Shown: positions 7,920 through 16,911, counted from the stretch's first letter. The stretch: DNA of 64,000 nt from Sulfitobacter sp. M39 (GCF_021735935.1 NZ_WMDZ01000001.1:2232001-2296000); one strand, 5' to 3'. Program-made: numbers and translations. Notes: a model not told the origin generated them from the sequence alone.

Positions 7920-9977
7920 ATGAGATATTTCAGGATATTCACGTTCGCGGCTGCTACGGTGCTGGCCTGTGCAGTGTCTGCTGAAGAAACTACGCAGATA
8001 ATTGAATGGGAAGTAAAAAACAGGTTCGGCCCCTTTGCCACCCAGAGCGACCCTGCAGGCCTATTCGAAAACTACAAATTGCTTGAGGGGGAAAGCTTCG
8101 AAAGCTGGCACAACCGTCTTTCAAGTGAAGGCCTACCTTCTCCCTATTACGAAGCCCTCAAAGCACGTCAGCACGAAAAGATGCACTGGGATCAGAGCGT
8201 CAGTCGACACCAAGACAAAATTCTCAGCTACGTCAGACATGAAAACGATATCAGCACCACGGTTGCTGTCGCCGCTCACGTGCCTTCAAATGAACAATGT
8301 AGTTGGACGTATCGAGGGCAAGAAATAACGCAGCCATGCGACGAAGACTTCGAGTTTCATGTGCCAATTTCCGGTGCCACAGTGCGAGTTGCTTTCGCAG
8401 GCCATGAAATAGAAAAGCTGATCGAACCAAGTCATATTGTGATCGTAGGTTTGGGGGATAGTTACGCCTCTGGTGAAGGCAATCCGGACTATCCCGGTGA
8501 GTGGAAACCAGACCAAGTCCTTCCAGGGAACAACGAACTCGAATGGCTGGTTGACTATAGGAACCGTCTAATTTCGCCACCTGAGGCCTTTGACGCAAAG
8601 ACCAACCACTGGGTTGATGATACTTGTCATCGCAGTTTTTACAGTCATCAGAGTCTTACTGCGCTTAAAGTCGCCTCAGAAAATAAGCATTCGTACGTTT
8701 CCTTTTTGCACTACGCTTGCACTGGAGCCGAAGCCTTCGACGGCTTGCTTGCCCCACAATATCAGGCCTGGGGTGAAAAAGGGGTTTTTGTACCGTTCTC
8801 GCAAGTCAATTTTGCGATCCGTGAGCTCTGTCAAGACGGGAAACCTCTTGGTGAGGCCGCACCACATTATGAATCTGTTTCACAGAAAGAGACTGCGGGT
8901 ATAAGCATTGCCGCTTTCCATCGACGGGGTGGCCCGGGCAACCTGCCACGGAGCCGCAGCAATCTCATACCTGATCCAAAACTGGACGCGTTTAGCCGAT
9001 TTACGAAAAATCTGCGTGACAAAAACGACGGCCATTTCCCGCAGTCCGGTCTATTGACTTGCGAAACGGGGAAGATGAGAACCCCAGATTATGTGTTTTT
9101 GAATGAAGGTGGGAATAGCATAGGATTTGCTGATATCGTGCAGTACTTTATTGTTCCTTCGCGGTGGAAAATAGAGAAAGTCGGGAGGCGTTTGTTCCCT
9201 GAGGTTTGCCCGAATCCGGCCTATCGTGTTGACAGAAAATACAATAGGCAGCTCCACGATTATTGTGAAGATTTAGATAGAGAGATCAACTATCACTCTG
9301 GCGATTTGATCAGCGGGGCGTCAAAATCATTGGGAATGAAGGACCGATATACATTATTGTTCAATGTATTGGAGTATCGCTTGGGGCTTGAGCCAAGAAA
9401 AATTGTGATGGCTCAATATCCCGATCCTATGCGTGAGACTGGCTCTTCAAGCCCTGCTTGTAAGCCTCTTAACTCAGTGGACTTTGAAGTGCGTGGCGAC
9501 CCTGCTGGCGTTTTCAATCCGCAAAGTGCGTGGAGTGGCTTGAAAGCTGTAGCCCCGAAGGCGCTTATTCGCACGTTGAGTAACATCCCAATTGGGCGAA
9601 ATTTTCGTGAGTGGCAGTTCAACCTAACAGCAAGTGATGCTGGCAATGCTTTGAAACAGTTTGATGATTTGCGAGTAATTTTGGCCAATACAGCTACCAG
9701 TCGAGGAATATCTTTTGTGTGTGAAACACGCGATGCGTTTGTCGGTTATGGGTGGTGGAAGGGAGCTCGCCTCAATCTCCCCAACACCAAACCATATTGG
9801 GCGATTTGGGACTGGAAACCTTATGCCTATGAGGCCGAAACACGTGCGATTCGAACGGGAAATGATACGATTATCACTCAGCCTGGCGAAAAAAGGATAA
9901 CTGGCGCAATTCATCCAAACCTAACTGGACATCGGCTGATTGCTCAAGTCGTCTACGATAGCGTCTGGGGTAACTAA
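7920..9977 (+). CDS. Exported SGNH/GDSL-type hydrolase
   Basis: The 685-residue protein starts with a signal peptide (MRYFRIFTFAAATVLACAVSA, likely cleavage before EET). The SGNH block I motif GLGDSYASGEGNPD is at about residues 177-190, with nucleophile Ser181. HPNLTGHRLIA close to the C-terminus supplies a plausible block V His. These features predict a periplasmic or secreted serine esterase, lipase or acyl hydrolase; the substrate cannot be told. Many cysteines (for example CSWTYRGQEITQPC) suggest disulphides and an exported location. The gene is monocistronic, AT-rich compared with the core region, and much longer than simple GDSL esterases, with large unassigned segments before and inside the hydrolase core. 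It was probably acquired with the island. Confidence 0.8.
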   Translation: MRYFRIFTFAAATVLACAVSAEETTQIIEWEVKNRFGPFATQSDPAGLFENYKLLEGESFESWHNRLSSEGLPSPYYEALKARQHEKMHWDQSVSRHQDKILSYVRHENDISTTVAVAAHVPSNEQCSWTYRGQEITQPCDEDFEFHVPISGATVRVAFAGHEIEKLIEPSHIVIVGLGDSYASGEGNPDYPGEWKPDQVLPGNNELEWLVDYRNRLISPPEAFDAKTNHWVDDTCHRSFYSHQSLTALKVASENKHSYVSFLHYACTGAEAFDGLLAPQYQAWGEKGVFVPFSQVNFAIRELCQDGKPLGEAAPHYESVSQKETAGISIAAFHRRGGPGNLPRSRSNLIPDPKLDAFSRFTKNLRDKNDGHFPQSGLLTCETGKMRTPDYVFLNEGGNSIGFADIVQYFIVPSRWKIEKVGRRLFPEVCPNPAYRVDRKYNRQLHDYCEDLDREINYHSGDLISGASKSLGMKDRYTLLFNVLEYRLGLEPRKIVMAQYPDPMRETGSSSPACKPLNSVDFEVRGDPAGVFNPQSAWSGLKAVAPKALIRTLSNIPIGRNFREWQFNLTASDAGNALKQFDDLRVILANTATSRGISFVCETRDAFVGYGWWKGARLNLPNTKPYWAIWDWKPYAYEAETRAIRTGNDTIITQPGEKRITGAIHPNLTGHRLIAQVVYDSVWGN

Positions 9978-10452
9978 TCAATCATGGAAATCAGACCCCA
10001 ATCGACTATATGTCGATTGGTGCTCAAAGTCGAAATTCTTACTGTTGAAAGACGTTGACGTACGCTGGAAGCGCCAGTTGGCCGCTTGCTGAACAGCAAG
10101 ATTGTCCGCACTGTTGACCGTTGGGCCTTGGATTATGCTGCGCGGTGCCATGAAGGTCCGGTATGGGGAAGCCACGCTGCGGCACTTGTGATCCAGTCCA
10201 GTGACCGCAAAGGGCGGTTCTCGTCGATCTACATACGGGGCGGAAACCAAACCTTCGCCGCGCTCTGGATAGAGGGCTGCTACGCGGACCAAACTGTCGT
10301 CCACAAATTCCGCCCCAATGGCCACTGCCAACCCAAAGCGGACATGAAATCTGTCACATTGTGCGGAAAGCGGGAGCCTGCTGCGAGTTCAGTAACAGGT
10401 TCGTGCAAGATTTATCAAAAGCTCCTGAAAGAAAGCTCGAGGCTAAATATGT
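9978..10452. other. Gene-free spacer (475 bp)
   Basis: Short open frames on both strands overlap each other here, and none shows a protein-family pattern. The stretch around 10060-10340 looks like eroded, formerly GC-richer sequence, with fragments similar to those in other island spacers (CCTTCGCCGC at 10252). I see no terminator with a T-run directly after the SGNH gene. Confidence 0.45.
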
Positions 10453-11388
10453 TCAACAACACAGATTCTTCACTCTTACATAATCTCTAATCAAGTGATG
10501 GCTGACATTATTCCCATCGGATAAGACGGAGTTAGTTAGATCAAGCGCAAACTGACAAAAAGTTAGTGCGCAATTGGTAAACCTGATCAAATCGGTTTGC
10601 CCAACGAGGCATTGAAACCGTCCTTCCAATACACTGAGCGCTATTTCCTCGAACGAGCCAGTAGGGGGAAACCGTTTCCCGCCGTAAGGATACCAGGTTT
10701 GTAATGCAAAGCGGTATTGGACTTGGTTTCGGGTGTAAGAAAGGAAGTTACCAGTCCTAAATTTTTGGTCATCCGTAAGTCGAGCGATATGCTCAGTCAA
10801 GAGTTCAACAGTCGCATCTCGCGAAGCTTTAGGTGCTGCGACAGCTACGGCTCCGGACCGTAATTGGTCCAGGATATCGACAACTGTGGACCATGTGTCT
10901 TCATGAGAGTTTTTAAGCGGAACAAATGTCAGAGCACCTAAATCATTAGATACATCGACACGAAAGAAGCCCTTTTTGGGAAATGTTAGCCCGGTTACTT
11001 TGGCAACTTCCTGTATTCTCGCAAATTCGGTTCCATCTATATTGGAACACATGACACCGAACAATCTGAGAAAAGCGTGCGCACTATAGAAAGCCGCATA
11101 GTAAGCGCGAATTACGAACCAAGCGGTGTTACGAGGCGACCTTGTGTCAGTCACAATTCCTGACAGTGATTCAAGTGCTGCGCGCGCAAATTTACTGCAG
11201 TCACCAGCACAAGCGGATTTCAGTTCGTCTGGCATGTAAGGTCGCAACTTGACCAGTTCTCCCGAGGTTTCAAAAACATACCGTTGCGACGCGACAAAGG
11301 CTTTGAAGTCTTGGAGCTGAGAGCTATGCTCCACCATCAGGTCTCGACGTATCTGCCTCTGGAGTGCTATTGGAATATCTACGTCCAT
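10453..11388 (-). CDS. Unknown partner of the DGQHR protein, possibly HEPN-like
   Basis: The product from ATG 11388 (MDVDIPIALQ) has 311 residues and is predicted soluble and mostly helical. Residues 94-108 (RAYYAAFYSAHAFLR) resemble the YYAAF-x-A-x-x-LL helix of HEPN domains. The canonical R-x4-6-H catalytic spacing is not clear, so ribonuclease activity cannot be claimed. The start sits one base after the TGA of the DGQHR gene (TGAAATG), which implies tight co-translation. A TTG at 11424 is an alternative start. The gene pair is isolated by long spacers on both sides. I do not recognise a named family for the full protein. Position between other nuclease and effector genes suggests a defence or toxin role, which is inference only. 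Confidence 0.65.
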   Translation of the reverse strand: MDVDIPIALQRQIRRDLMVEHSSQLQDFKAFVASQRYVFETSGELVKLRPYMPDELKSACAGDCSKFARAALESLSGIVTDTRSPRNTAWFVIRAYYAAFYSAHAFLRLFGVMCSNIDGTEFARIQEVAKVTGLTFPKKGFFRVDVSNDLGALTFVPLKNSHEDTWSTVVDILDQLRSGAVAVAAPKASRDATVELLTEHIARLTDDQKFRTGNFLSYTRNQVQYRFALQTWYPYGGKRFPPTGSFEEIALSVLEGRFQCLVGQTDLIRFTNCALTFCQFALDLTNSVLSDGNNVSHHLIRDYVRVKNLCC

Positions 11389-11389
11389 T

Positions 11390-12370
11390 TCAGAGCAGAA
11401 AGTCGGAATCCAAGCACTCCTCAAAGTGCTTAACCAATGGTTTGTAAGCGTTTTTCGCTTCCTTCACTTTAGCTGGTCGTAACTTATCACGGGCAGGATC
11501 CAGTATTTCTGAAAAGTAATCGTAAGTATAGACAGACCCGTGTCTGTATTTAGTCCTCCGAGCTACAGTCGGAAAAAAGCCACTTATAGCTTTAAAGACG
11601 GTTGGTTGATAGAATTCCACTGCAAGGCCGCGGGGTTGAAACACCGTATCAAATACCGCCTGATAGTATGAGGCCAGAACCTGATAAACATCTTCATCAG
11701 ACATACCTCCAAACAGCTTTACCAGCGGGCCGACCGCAGAGTTAAAAAGCGTTCTGGTTATTTTCCCACTTACCTTTTTCGCAGATGAAAGTTTTCCATA
11801 GAGTATTGTGGAGGGGTCATCTTTAAACCAGTCGAATATGACTCTCATTCTTGCTTCGGCATCATTTTCATATTCGGCCATCTTTTTAATATCTAACAAA
11901 AGCTCGGTTGGAACACCTTTCTGCTTAGAGTTAATGTCAATGAACAATCGAGACTCTTCGCGCTTGTTCAGATTATCATAGATGACAACCGGTACCCGCA
12001 AATTACTTTTCGCCAACGAGAACCCATAGACTCGGTGTTGACCATCTAAGATAAGAAACGCTTGTTGGATGTCCTTAAAAGAAATGCTTTTCGCTTTCGG
12101 GGAGTAAACGAGATCAGCATCATCCTGTGCAGAGAGCACGATGGAACTTGGTACGGTGCCTAAACCATTGTCGATATAATCGGCAATATCTTGAGCCCTT
12201 TTCCTATCCAAAACTCGCTGGAACCCTGCGATATTATCTTCTTCGCGGCTGATTGCGATACAAGTTCGTGCAAGCACTTCACTTTGAATAGTCGTCGTAT
12301 AAAATTTGTGTTCACCTTGTGTCACCAGACTTACGGTTCCGAAGCTTAGACGGCTGGGCTCTTTTCTCAT
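11390..12370 (-). CDS. DGQHR-domain protein (DndB/ParB-like fold)
   Basis: The 326-residue protein carries LDGQHRVYGF at residues 108-117, preceded by QRVLDRKRAQDIADYI at 51-66 and followed by RLFIDINSKQKGV at 141-153. These three blocks define the DGQHR family, which includes DndB of the phosphorothioation system and has a ParB/sulfiredoxin-like fold. Family members act as regulators or nucleotide-binding parts in DNA modification and defence loci. No dnd, ssp or dpd enzyme genes are present nearby, so this is not a complete system of those types. The gene lies directly upstream of an unknown, possibly HEPN-like gene, and the two form an obvious two-gene unit. Confidence 0.8.
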   Translation of the reverse strand: MRKEPSRLSFGTVSLVTQGEHKFYTTTIQSEVLARTCIAISREEDNIAGFQRVLDRKRAQDIADYIDNGLGTVPSSIVLSAQDDADLVYSPKAKSISFKDIQQAFLILDGQHRVYGFSLAKSNLRVPVVIYDNLNKREESRLFIDINSKQKGVPTELLLDIKKMAEYENDAEARMRVIFDWFKDDPSTILYGKLSSAKKVSGKITRTLFNSAVGPLVKLFGGMSDEDVYQVLASYYQAVFDTVFQPRGLAVEFYQPTVFKAISGFFPTVARRTKYRHGSVYTYDYFSEILDPARDKLRPAKVKEAKNAYKPLVKHFEECLDSDFLL

Positions 12371-12841
12371 TGAAAAATACCATTTCCTAAATTAAATTTG
12401 GCTTTGTATAGAGACAGCTAAGCTTGTCACACCAGAAGTTGTAAACGCAACCCGTGTCTTCACAAACGGACAAAGGCAAGACACGGTGCAGCATCGGATC
12501 ATTTCCCCCAAGTCTGCTACATGCCTCGCGTGAACTTGCAAAGTGTACCAACTGCACATATCCATATCCGCCGCTCGCGCTAACCACGGCATCCGTCATT
12601 GTGGGCTCGAATAAGACGTTAACTGCAACGAGCACCAAGGTCGGCAGAGCGGACCTTTCAGACCTTCGCGGCAAGTGCGCCAATGTCCGGTTCAGCGAAC
12701 TGCTCAATAAACGTCCGTTTCTGGAAGGCTGTGCGGGTAAGGTGAATGTCCGAAAAGATTCACTTTAAGCCAGGCTAAACGAGGCCATAAGATTTTCCTT
12801 GGAATTTTTGAATATGATAAAAGCTCTGCTTCTAAGGCCGA
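12371..12841. other. Gene-free spacer (471 bp)
   Basis: Overlapping short frames occur on both strands without recognisable protein sequence. The part next to 12370 is very AT-rich and probably holds the promoter of the DGQHR operon; a TATACA hexamer reading leftward is at 12411-12406, but I see no clear -35 partner. Confidence 0.45.
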
Positions 12842-14020
12842 TTATTGTTTAATGGCGCTTAGCGTCGTGCCAATATTTACAGAGGATTCCGAAAGAAAAT
12901 CCAAAACTTCGCTGATGGATTTAAGTGTGCGTCTTTTGGCTTGATTTAACTTAGAAGTCATTCTTGGCGTTGCTGATATTGCGCGTTGAAAATTCGCAAT
13001 CTGCGCGTGAACATTATCCAGCGTTGACTTCATATTTTCAAGTTGATCAACAAGTTCGTTGACTTCATCTATACTGCTAATTCCGTCTTGCCGGGAGATC
13101 ATAACGGCATGCTGCATACCACGAAGCGCTGCAGAAAATTCACGCTTTAGATCTGGTGTCGCTTGGTCAAGTATATGAGAGTAACGCTGCATTTCTGCAG
13201 CAACCTTCTCTATAATTGGCTTGATAACCTTATTATCTTGTCGAAACTCACCCGTTAGGTCGATTTTTCTGAGCTCAGTAGTTCGAGTTTCTATCTTGTC
13301 GCCCAGTTTTTTTGTCGCTGTAGTTATTGTTTCCATGGTTTCAGTGGAGTTCTCAAACGCATCCAACACTATGTCCGAAAGCTCCATCAACCCAATATCT
13401 TCATCAAACTCACTAACCTCAATGAGCGCGCTATCAGTGTTGGGCTTCGATGGTATCTCAGCATCGCCTCTATTTTCATTTACGGTAACGCGGCTTTTTA
13501 GGCGTTCGATTGCTTTAATAAGTGCAGCCACCACCATGGTTTTCAGGCTGTCGTGAGTGTCAAACTCACCGTACACACCAAGCCCGCCAAGCTTCTTTTT
13601 GAAGTTGGCAACCTTTAATAGCTGCTCGGCATCAATGATCGTTTCAGATTTTCTTGGATCTTTGAAGTAGAACAATATTTCAGGGCCATTTTCTTTATTT
13701 CTACGCCGTTCATAGGCTCTATAAAACTCCTCCTCCGTACCCGATTCATAGTTTTCAGTTTGCTGTCCAAACCGATTGCAGAGAATTCCGACAAATATAT
13801 CGTACTCATCTCCGACTTCTTCATTTATTACATCTTGCGGCGAGCTGCCGATTTGGGAGGATACATCCTTTTCCCAGCGGATAGGATTGAGCCTAAAACC
13901 TTCTTTTGCACCGCTAATTTGATTAATTTGCTCTATGGCTTCTTGAACAGTATCGCGCTCCGCCATGACATCTGACGGTGATGAGATGAAAACATCGTAG
14001 CTCTTAAAATCTTTTGCCAT
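12842..14020 (-). CDS. DUF4062 protein with long helical C-terminus
   Basis: The N-terminal domain starts SYDVFISSPSDVMAERDTV (about residues 7-25) and continues through GDEYDIFVGILCNRFG (70-85). This is the DUF4062 signature, a TIR-like Rossmann domain commonly fused to NACHT or other signalling modules in defence-type proteins. Here no ATPase follows. Residues about 190-392 are instead a long heptad-rich helical region (METITTATKKLGDKIETRT, QLENMKSTLDNVHAQIANFQ) resembling a coiled-coil signalling stalk without membrane segments. The start at 14020 is chosen for a GAGG six bases upstream; a TTG at 14032 is in frame. The gene stands alone between spacers of 471 and 355 bases. The domain call is good; the function is unknown. 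Confidence 0.75.
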   Translation of the reverse strand: MAKDFKSYDVFISSPSDVMAERDTVQEAIEQINQISGAKEGFRLNPIRWEKDVSSQIGSSPQDVINEEVGDEYDIFVGILCNRFGQQTENYESGTEEEFYRAYERRRNKENGPEILFYFKDPRKSETIIDAEQLLKVANFKKKLGGLGVYGEFDTHDSLKTMVVAALIKAIERLKSRVTVNENRGDAEIPSKPNTDSALIEVSEFDEDIGLMELSDIVLDAFENSTETMETITTATKKLGDKIETRTTELRKIDLTGEFRQDNKVIKPIIEKVAAEMQRYSHILDQATPDLKREFSAALRGMQHAVMISRQDGISSIDEVNELVDQLENMKSTLDNVHAQIANFQRAISATPRMTSKLNQAKRRTLKSISEVLDFLSESSVNIGTTLSAIKQ

Positions 14021-14375
14021 GGGAAACCTCAAATACAGCTCTAACTAACATAACGCTGTTTCACGCAAGTGTATATGGGACCAAGCAAAAAGCTTCATAG
14101 GCCTTTTCCGTTACTGCCGCCATCATTCTCTAATGATCTTAAAGCGAACAAACCTCATTACAGAACTTGCCTGCCAATCACACTCATTATTGGTAGGGCT
14201 GAGAAACGGTCGATTTTCGGCTGCCAGAAACCCCGTTCAAAGCTTAAGCATTTGTTGAAGGTTTTTGACTGCCTCACAACAGCGGACATACGTGGATCGT
14301 GCAGAATTGGTCAATTCGGGCTCGAACCGGACCTTAGCTGCAAAAACCAAGAAGGTCAGCTAAGGGCCGTTTATT
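14021..14375. other. Gene-free spacer (355 bp)
   Basis: AT-rich next to 14021, where the promoter of the DUF4062 gene should lie. The rest shows short open frames without family resemblance. Nothing else supportable is seen. Confidence 0.45.
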
Positions 14376-14831
14376 TTAGGACTTAACGACTTCAACACCA
14401 TAGGCTTCGAGCTTAGATTTAGCAGCTTGCACGGCTTCTGCAGGAAACCTCTCGGCAAATTCGACCACGACGTATTCCCCAGTATATTTAGCTGCGTCGG
14501 CAGCTACCAAGGCCTCGAAACCAGGAGTTACTTTTGGATCAAGTGCCCAATCCGTCAAGGTTTGTAGAGCCCCCTTGGCCGCGATTTTTCGACGGGTGTA
14601 GCTGGCCTGTTGTTTGCGACCGTGTTTCTCTCTAAGGGTTTCCTCATAAGCGGTTACCGCCTGCCATAATCGTCGTTCGATAGGGTCACCGTAGTCACAG
14701 GCAGATAGCTCATATATGCGAATTCTACACGCATTCGCTATATCTTTTCGCTTCAAGCGAACTGCGTTCGTCAGAAGCCTGCGAACTGCCTCGACATCTC
14801 TCATTGCACTTGGATTTGGGTCTTCAGTCAC
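14376..14831 (-). CDS. Uncharacterised small protein
   Basis: About 151 residues from a GTG at 14831, chosen because AAGGGG lies eight bases upstream; a GTG at 14852 is also in frame. The sequence is charged and helical: ERRLWQAVTAYEETLREKHG, then RKQQASYTRRKIAAKGALQTL, a GFEALV segment, and VVVEFAERFPAEAVQAAKSK. I recall similar W-x-A-x-x-x-Y-E-x-x-L-x-x-KHGR blocks in alphaproteobacterial hypothetical proteins but know no function. It is on the same strand as the nuclease gene upstream (ends 14980), with 150 bases between them. Confidence 0.6.
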   Translation of the reverse strand: MTEDPNPSAMRDVEAVRRLLTNAVRLKRKDIANACRIRIYELSACDYGDPIERRLWQAVTAYEETLREKHGRKQQASYTRRKIAAKGALQTLTDWALDPKVTPGFEALVAADAAKYTGEYVVVEFAERFPAEAVQAAKSKLEAYGVEVVKS

Positions 14832-14979
14832 AGATTGATCCCCTTTGCACACTTTTCAAGGTAAAAAAGTTTGCCCTAAAATTAGCGCTGAGTATACGTT
14901 GTTATCCGCTCGCTACCAGTTGAGGTCAAAGACCCAACAACGGCTGCCACACCGCATCAGGCGGACTTGCTGATGGGTG

Positions 14980-15624
14980 TTAGCTTTGGGCCGTTCCTTC
15001 ATTTCCCTTGCTTTGACCATTCTTTTGCGCGTCAAACTTTTCCCAAACATGCATGCGGCCTTTCTGACGTGCATCGGCAAGCCAAAGTTTCTTGCGGACC
15101 CCCGTGATCTCAAGATTACCATATTTACCACCTGAGAACTTCGGCCAGTCGATAGCGAGCCCCAGCTTGACCATTTCCTCGGACAGGTCACGACCATCAG
15201 GAAGGAAGCACTTTGCGACTGTGCGGCCAAATTCGTCTTCATCAGTAATCTCGGCGCGTATACTATGCCCCTTACACAGATTGACCATCGCCCACTTGGC
15301 CTTTTTGCCGTAGGGGTGATGTAGTTCAGGCGCATCTATCCCGTGAAGGCGCACTTGGGTCTTTTGGATCGTAATTGTGTCACCGTCTGTAACGTATGCT
15401 GGCCCTTCCAACACGCGTGGCAGCGTGACCGAGTGAGCGGTCGTTTCATCGAATGCTTCGCCCCATGCTGGCGTATTAGACTGCGGCGCTTTTGGCTGCG
15501 CAGGAGAAGCAGATATGCCGCGAACTGTGTCATCGGCAGACGTCTCTTTAACGGGGTGAGTTTTTGACTTGGACTTCTGCCGATAAGACGGCTTGAACAG
15601 CGCTCTAAAAAGAAATTTCAACAT
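14980..15624 (-). CDS. Thermonuclease-family (SNase-like) nuclease
   Basis: The 214-residue protein has a staphylococcal nuclease fold: VTDGDTITI (about 78-86), VRLHGIDAPE (91-100) and DEFGRTVAKC (130-139). Arg92, Glu100 and Arg134 correspond to the catalytic Arg35, Glu43 and Arg87 of micrococcal nuclease, so the enzyme should be an active Ca2+-dependent nuclease. About 70 residues precede the domain. They begin with a short hydrophobic stretch (MLKFLFRALF) and then a basic, low-complexity linker, so it may be membrane-linked or exported, but a clear signal peptide is not seen. The C-terminal tail is charged. Stand-alone TNase genes of this type are common in alphaproteobacterial mobile regions. 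Confidence 0.85.
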   Translation of the reverse strand: MLKFLFRALFKPSYRQKSKSKTHPVKETSADDTVRGISASPAQPKAPQSNTPAWGEAFDETTAHSVTLPRVLEGPAYVTDGDTITIQKTQVRLHGIDAPELHHPYGKKAKWAMVNLCKGHSIRAEITDEDEFGRTVAKCFLPDGRDLSEEMVKLGLAIDWPKFSGGKYGNLEITGVRKKLWLADARQKGRMHVWEKFDAQKNGQSKGNEGTAQS

Positions 15625-16017
15625 AGCTCAACTATAGGAGGCAGTGCTACTCAGGGCAAACAAATTGAAAACGAAGTAAGAGCCAACATCATCAGTCTCT
15701 CGTTAGATTGAATATGTTTAGTGTTCCAAGCTCGGCGTTCGCCCAGCGATGGAATAGTTTGCCCTCAGCTAAAGTTCGGAATGACTGGCCGCATCGCAGC
15801 ATTGCAGCATTGCAGGTTATTAACGAACGGCAGCAATGGGACGTCCACTACATAAGTGAAGTTTATACAAAGTGTCGGTTTTGCCTAACTTTACTATTAA
15901 GTGCATCAACCGGCCCCACGCTGGGAATGTCTCTTGCGCAAAAGATAAGTTCCTTTCATCATGGAATTCGTGATTTAACTGCTATTTGCATTTCGAATTA
16001 TTGTAGCTGGGGTTGTA
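15625..16017. other. Gene-free divergent spacer (393 bp)
   Basis: This spacer separates the leftward nuclease gene from the rightward GIY-YIG gene, so promoters for both should be here. A small direct repeat (GCATTGCAGCATTGCAG, about 15799-15815) is visible. I see no further gene. Confidence 0.45.
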
Positions 16018-16812
16018 ATGGACGCATTTCCTATTGGCGTTGGTGAAAAGCTTAAATTTTATGTTTACCGTTTGATAGACCCGCGAAACGGTGAAACTTT
16101 TTACATTGGGAAAGGTAAAAATGACCGTATTTTTCAACATGCCAAAGCGACTAAATCTGCGGATGTCACGATAGACGTCGATACAAATTTTGATTTAGAC
16201 GAACTTCAAGACGACGATGAGAGCCTAAAAGTCTCCCGGCTAAACGAGATACATCGCGCGGGACTTGATGTCATCCACGTTGTCCATCGTCACGGCATCG
16301 AAGATCCGAAAACGGCATTTGAGGTCGAAGCTGCGCTTATGGACGCCTTTGCAGGGCTTTCAAATGTTTCAGGCGGCCATCACAGCACTGATCGCGGTCC
16401 AATGCATGCCCTACAAATCGCAGATAAATACGCCCTTCCTGAACTTGCATTACGAGATGAAAAAGTCATTCTGATCAACATAAACTCCGCAGATTATAAC
16501 TCTACAGCTGAGTTATTGGACCGCACAAGGTATGCGTGGCGTATCTCTCGTCAGCGTGCAAAGAAAGCGCAGTATGTCCTCGCGGTCATTCACGGCGTTG
16601 TTCATGGAGTGTTTGTACCGACTAATTGGTATCCAGCTACTGCAGAGTACTTTCCCGCCGAGCGCTTCGGTGCGACGGATCCACTTCGGCACGGGTTCCA
16701 CGGTCAAAGCGCACCTGTTGGTGTATGGGAGCATTATGTCGGGCTACGTGGCAAAAGATTGCCTGAAGGCATGCGACATGGTCAAAATCCAATACGGTAT
16801 TACAACTGTTAA
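16018..16812 (+). CDS. GIY-YIG domain protein (LEM-3-like)
   Basis: The N-terminal domain reads KFYVYRLIDPRNGETFYIGK at about residues 13-32, followed by DRIFQH (36-41). The FYVY and FYIG strands, Arg37, His41, Glu104 in FEVEAAL and Asn116 in LSNVSGG fit the GIY-YIG nuclease layout, particularly the LEM-3-like branch. The protein is 264 residues; the C-terminal half contains TRYAWRISRQRAKKAQYVLA and FVPTNWYPAT and is not recognised. The ATG at 16018 gives a good N-terminus directly before the first strand. It converges with mcrC, leaving 99 bases between the two stops. A role in cutting or repairing DNA is likely; participation in defence is inference from location. Confidence 0.75.
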   Translation: MDAFPIGVGEKLKFYVYRLIDPRNGETFYIGKGKNDRIFQHAKATKSADVTIDVDTNFDLDELQDDDESLKVSRLNEIHRAGLDVIHVVHRHGIEDPKTAFEVEAALMDAFAGLSNVSGGHHSTDRGPMHALQIADKYALPELALRDEKVILININSADYNSTAELLDRTRYAWRISRQRAKKAQYVLAVIHGVVHGVFVPTNWYPATAEYFPAERFGATDPLRHGFHGQSAPVGVWEHYVGLRGKRLPEGMRHGQNPIRYYNC

Positions 16813-16911
16813 AGCTCAAGCATCCGCAATTATGCCTGCCCTCATGCATGTACAAGTAATATGATAACGGAGCCTAATCTTCATAATTTAGTGCGATTGC
16901 ACCAATACCAG

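Noticed and set aside
10086..10490. Plus-strand frame of 134 residues
   Set aside because: Composition looks like eroded spacer, and its end overlaps the convergent DGQHR partner gene.
12387..12707. Minus-strand frame of 106 residues upstream of the DGQHR gene
   Set aside because: Several frames overlap here on both strands, and none shows conserved protein pattern or a ribosome site.
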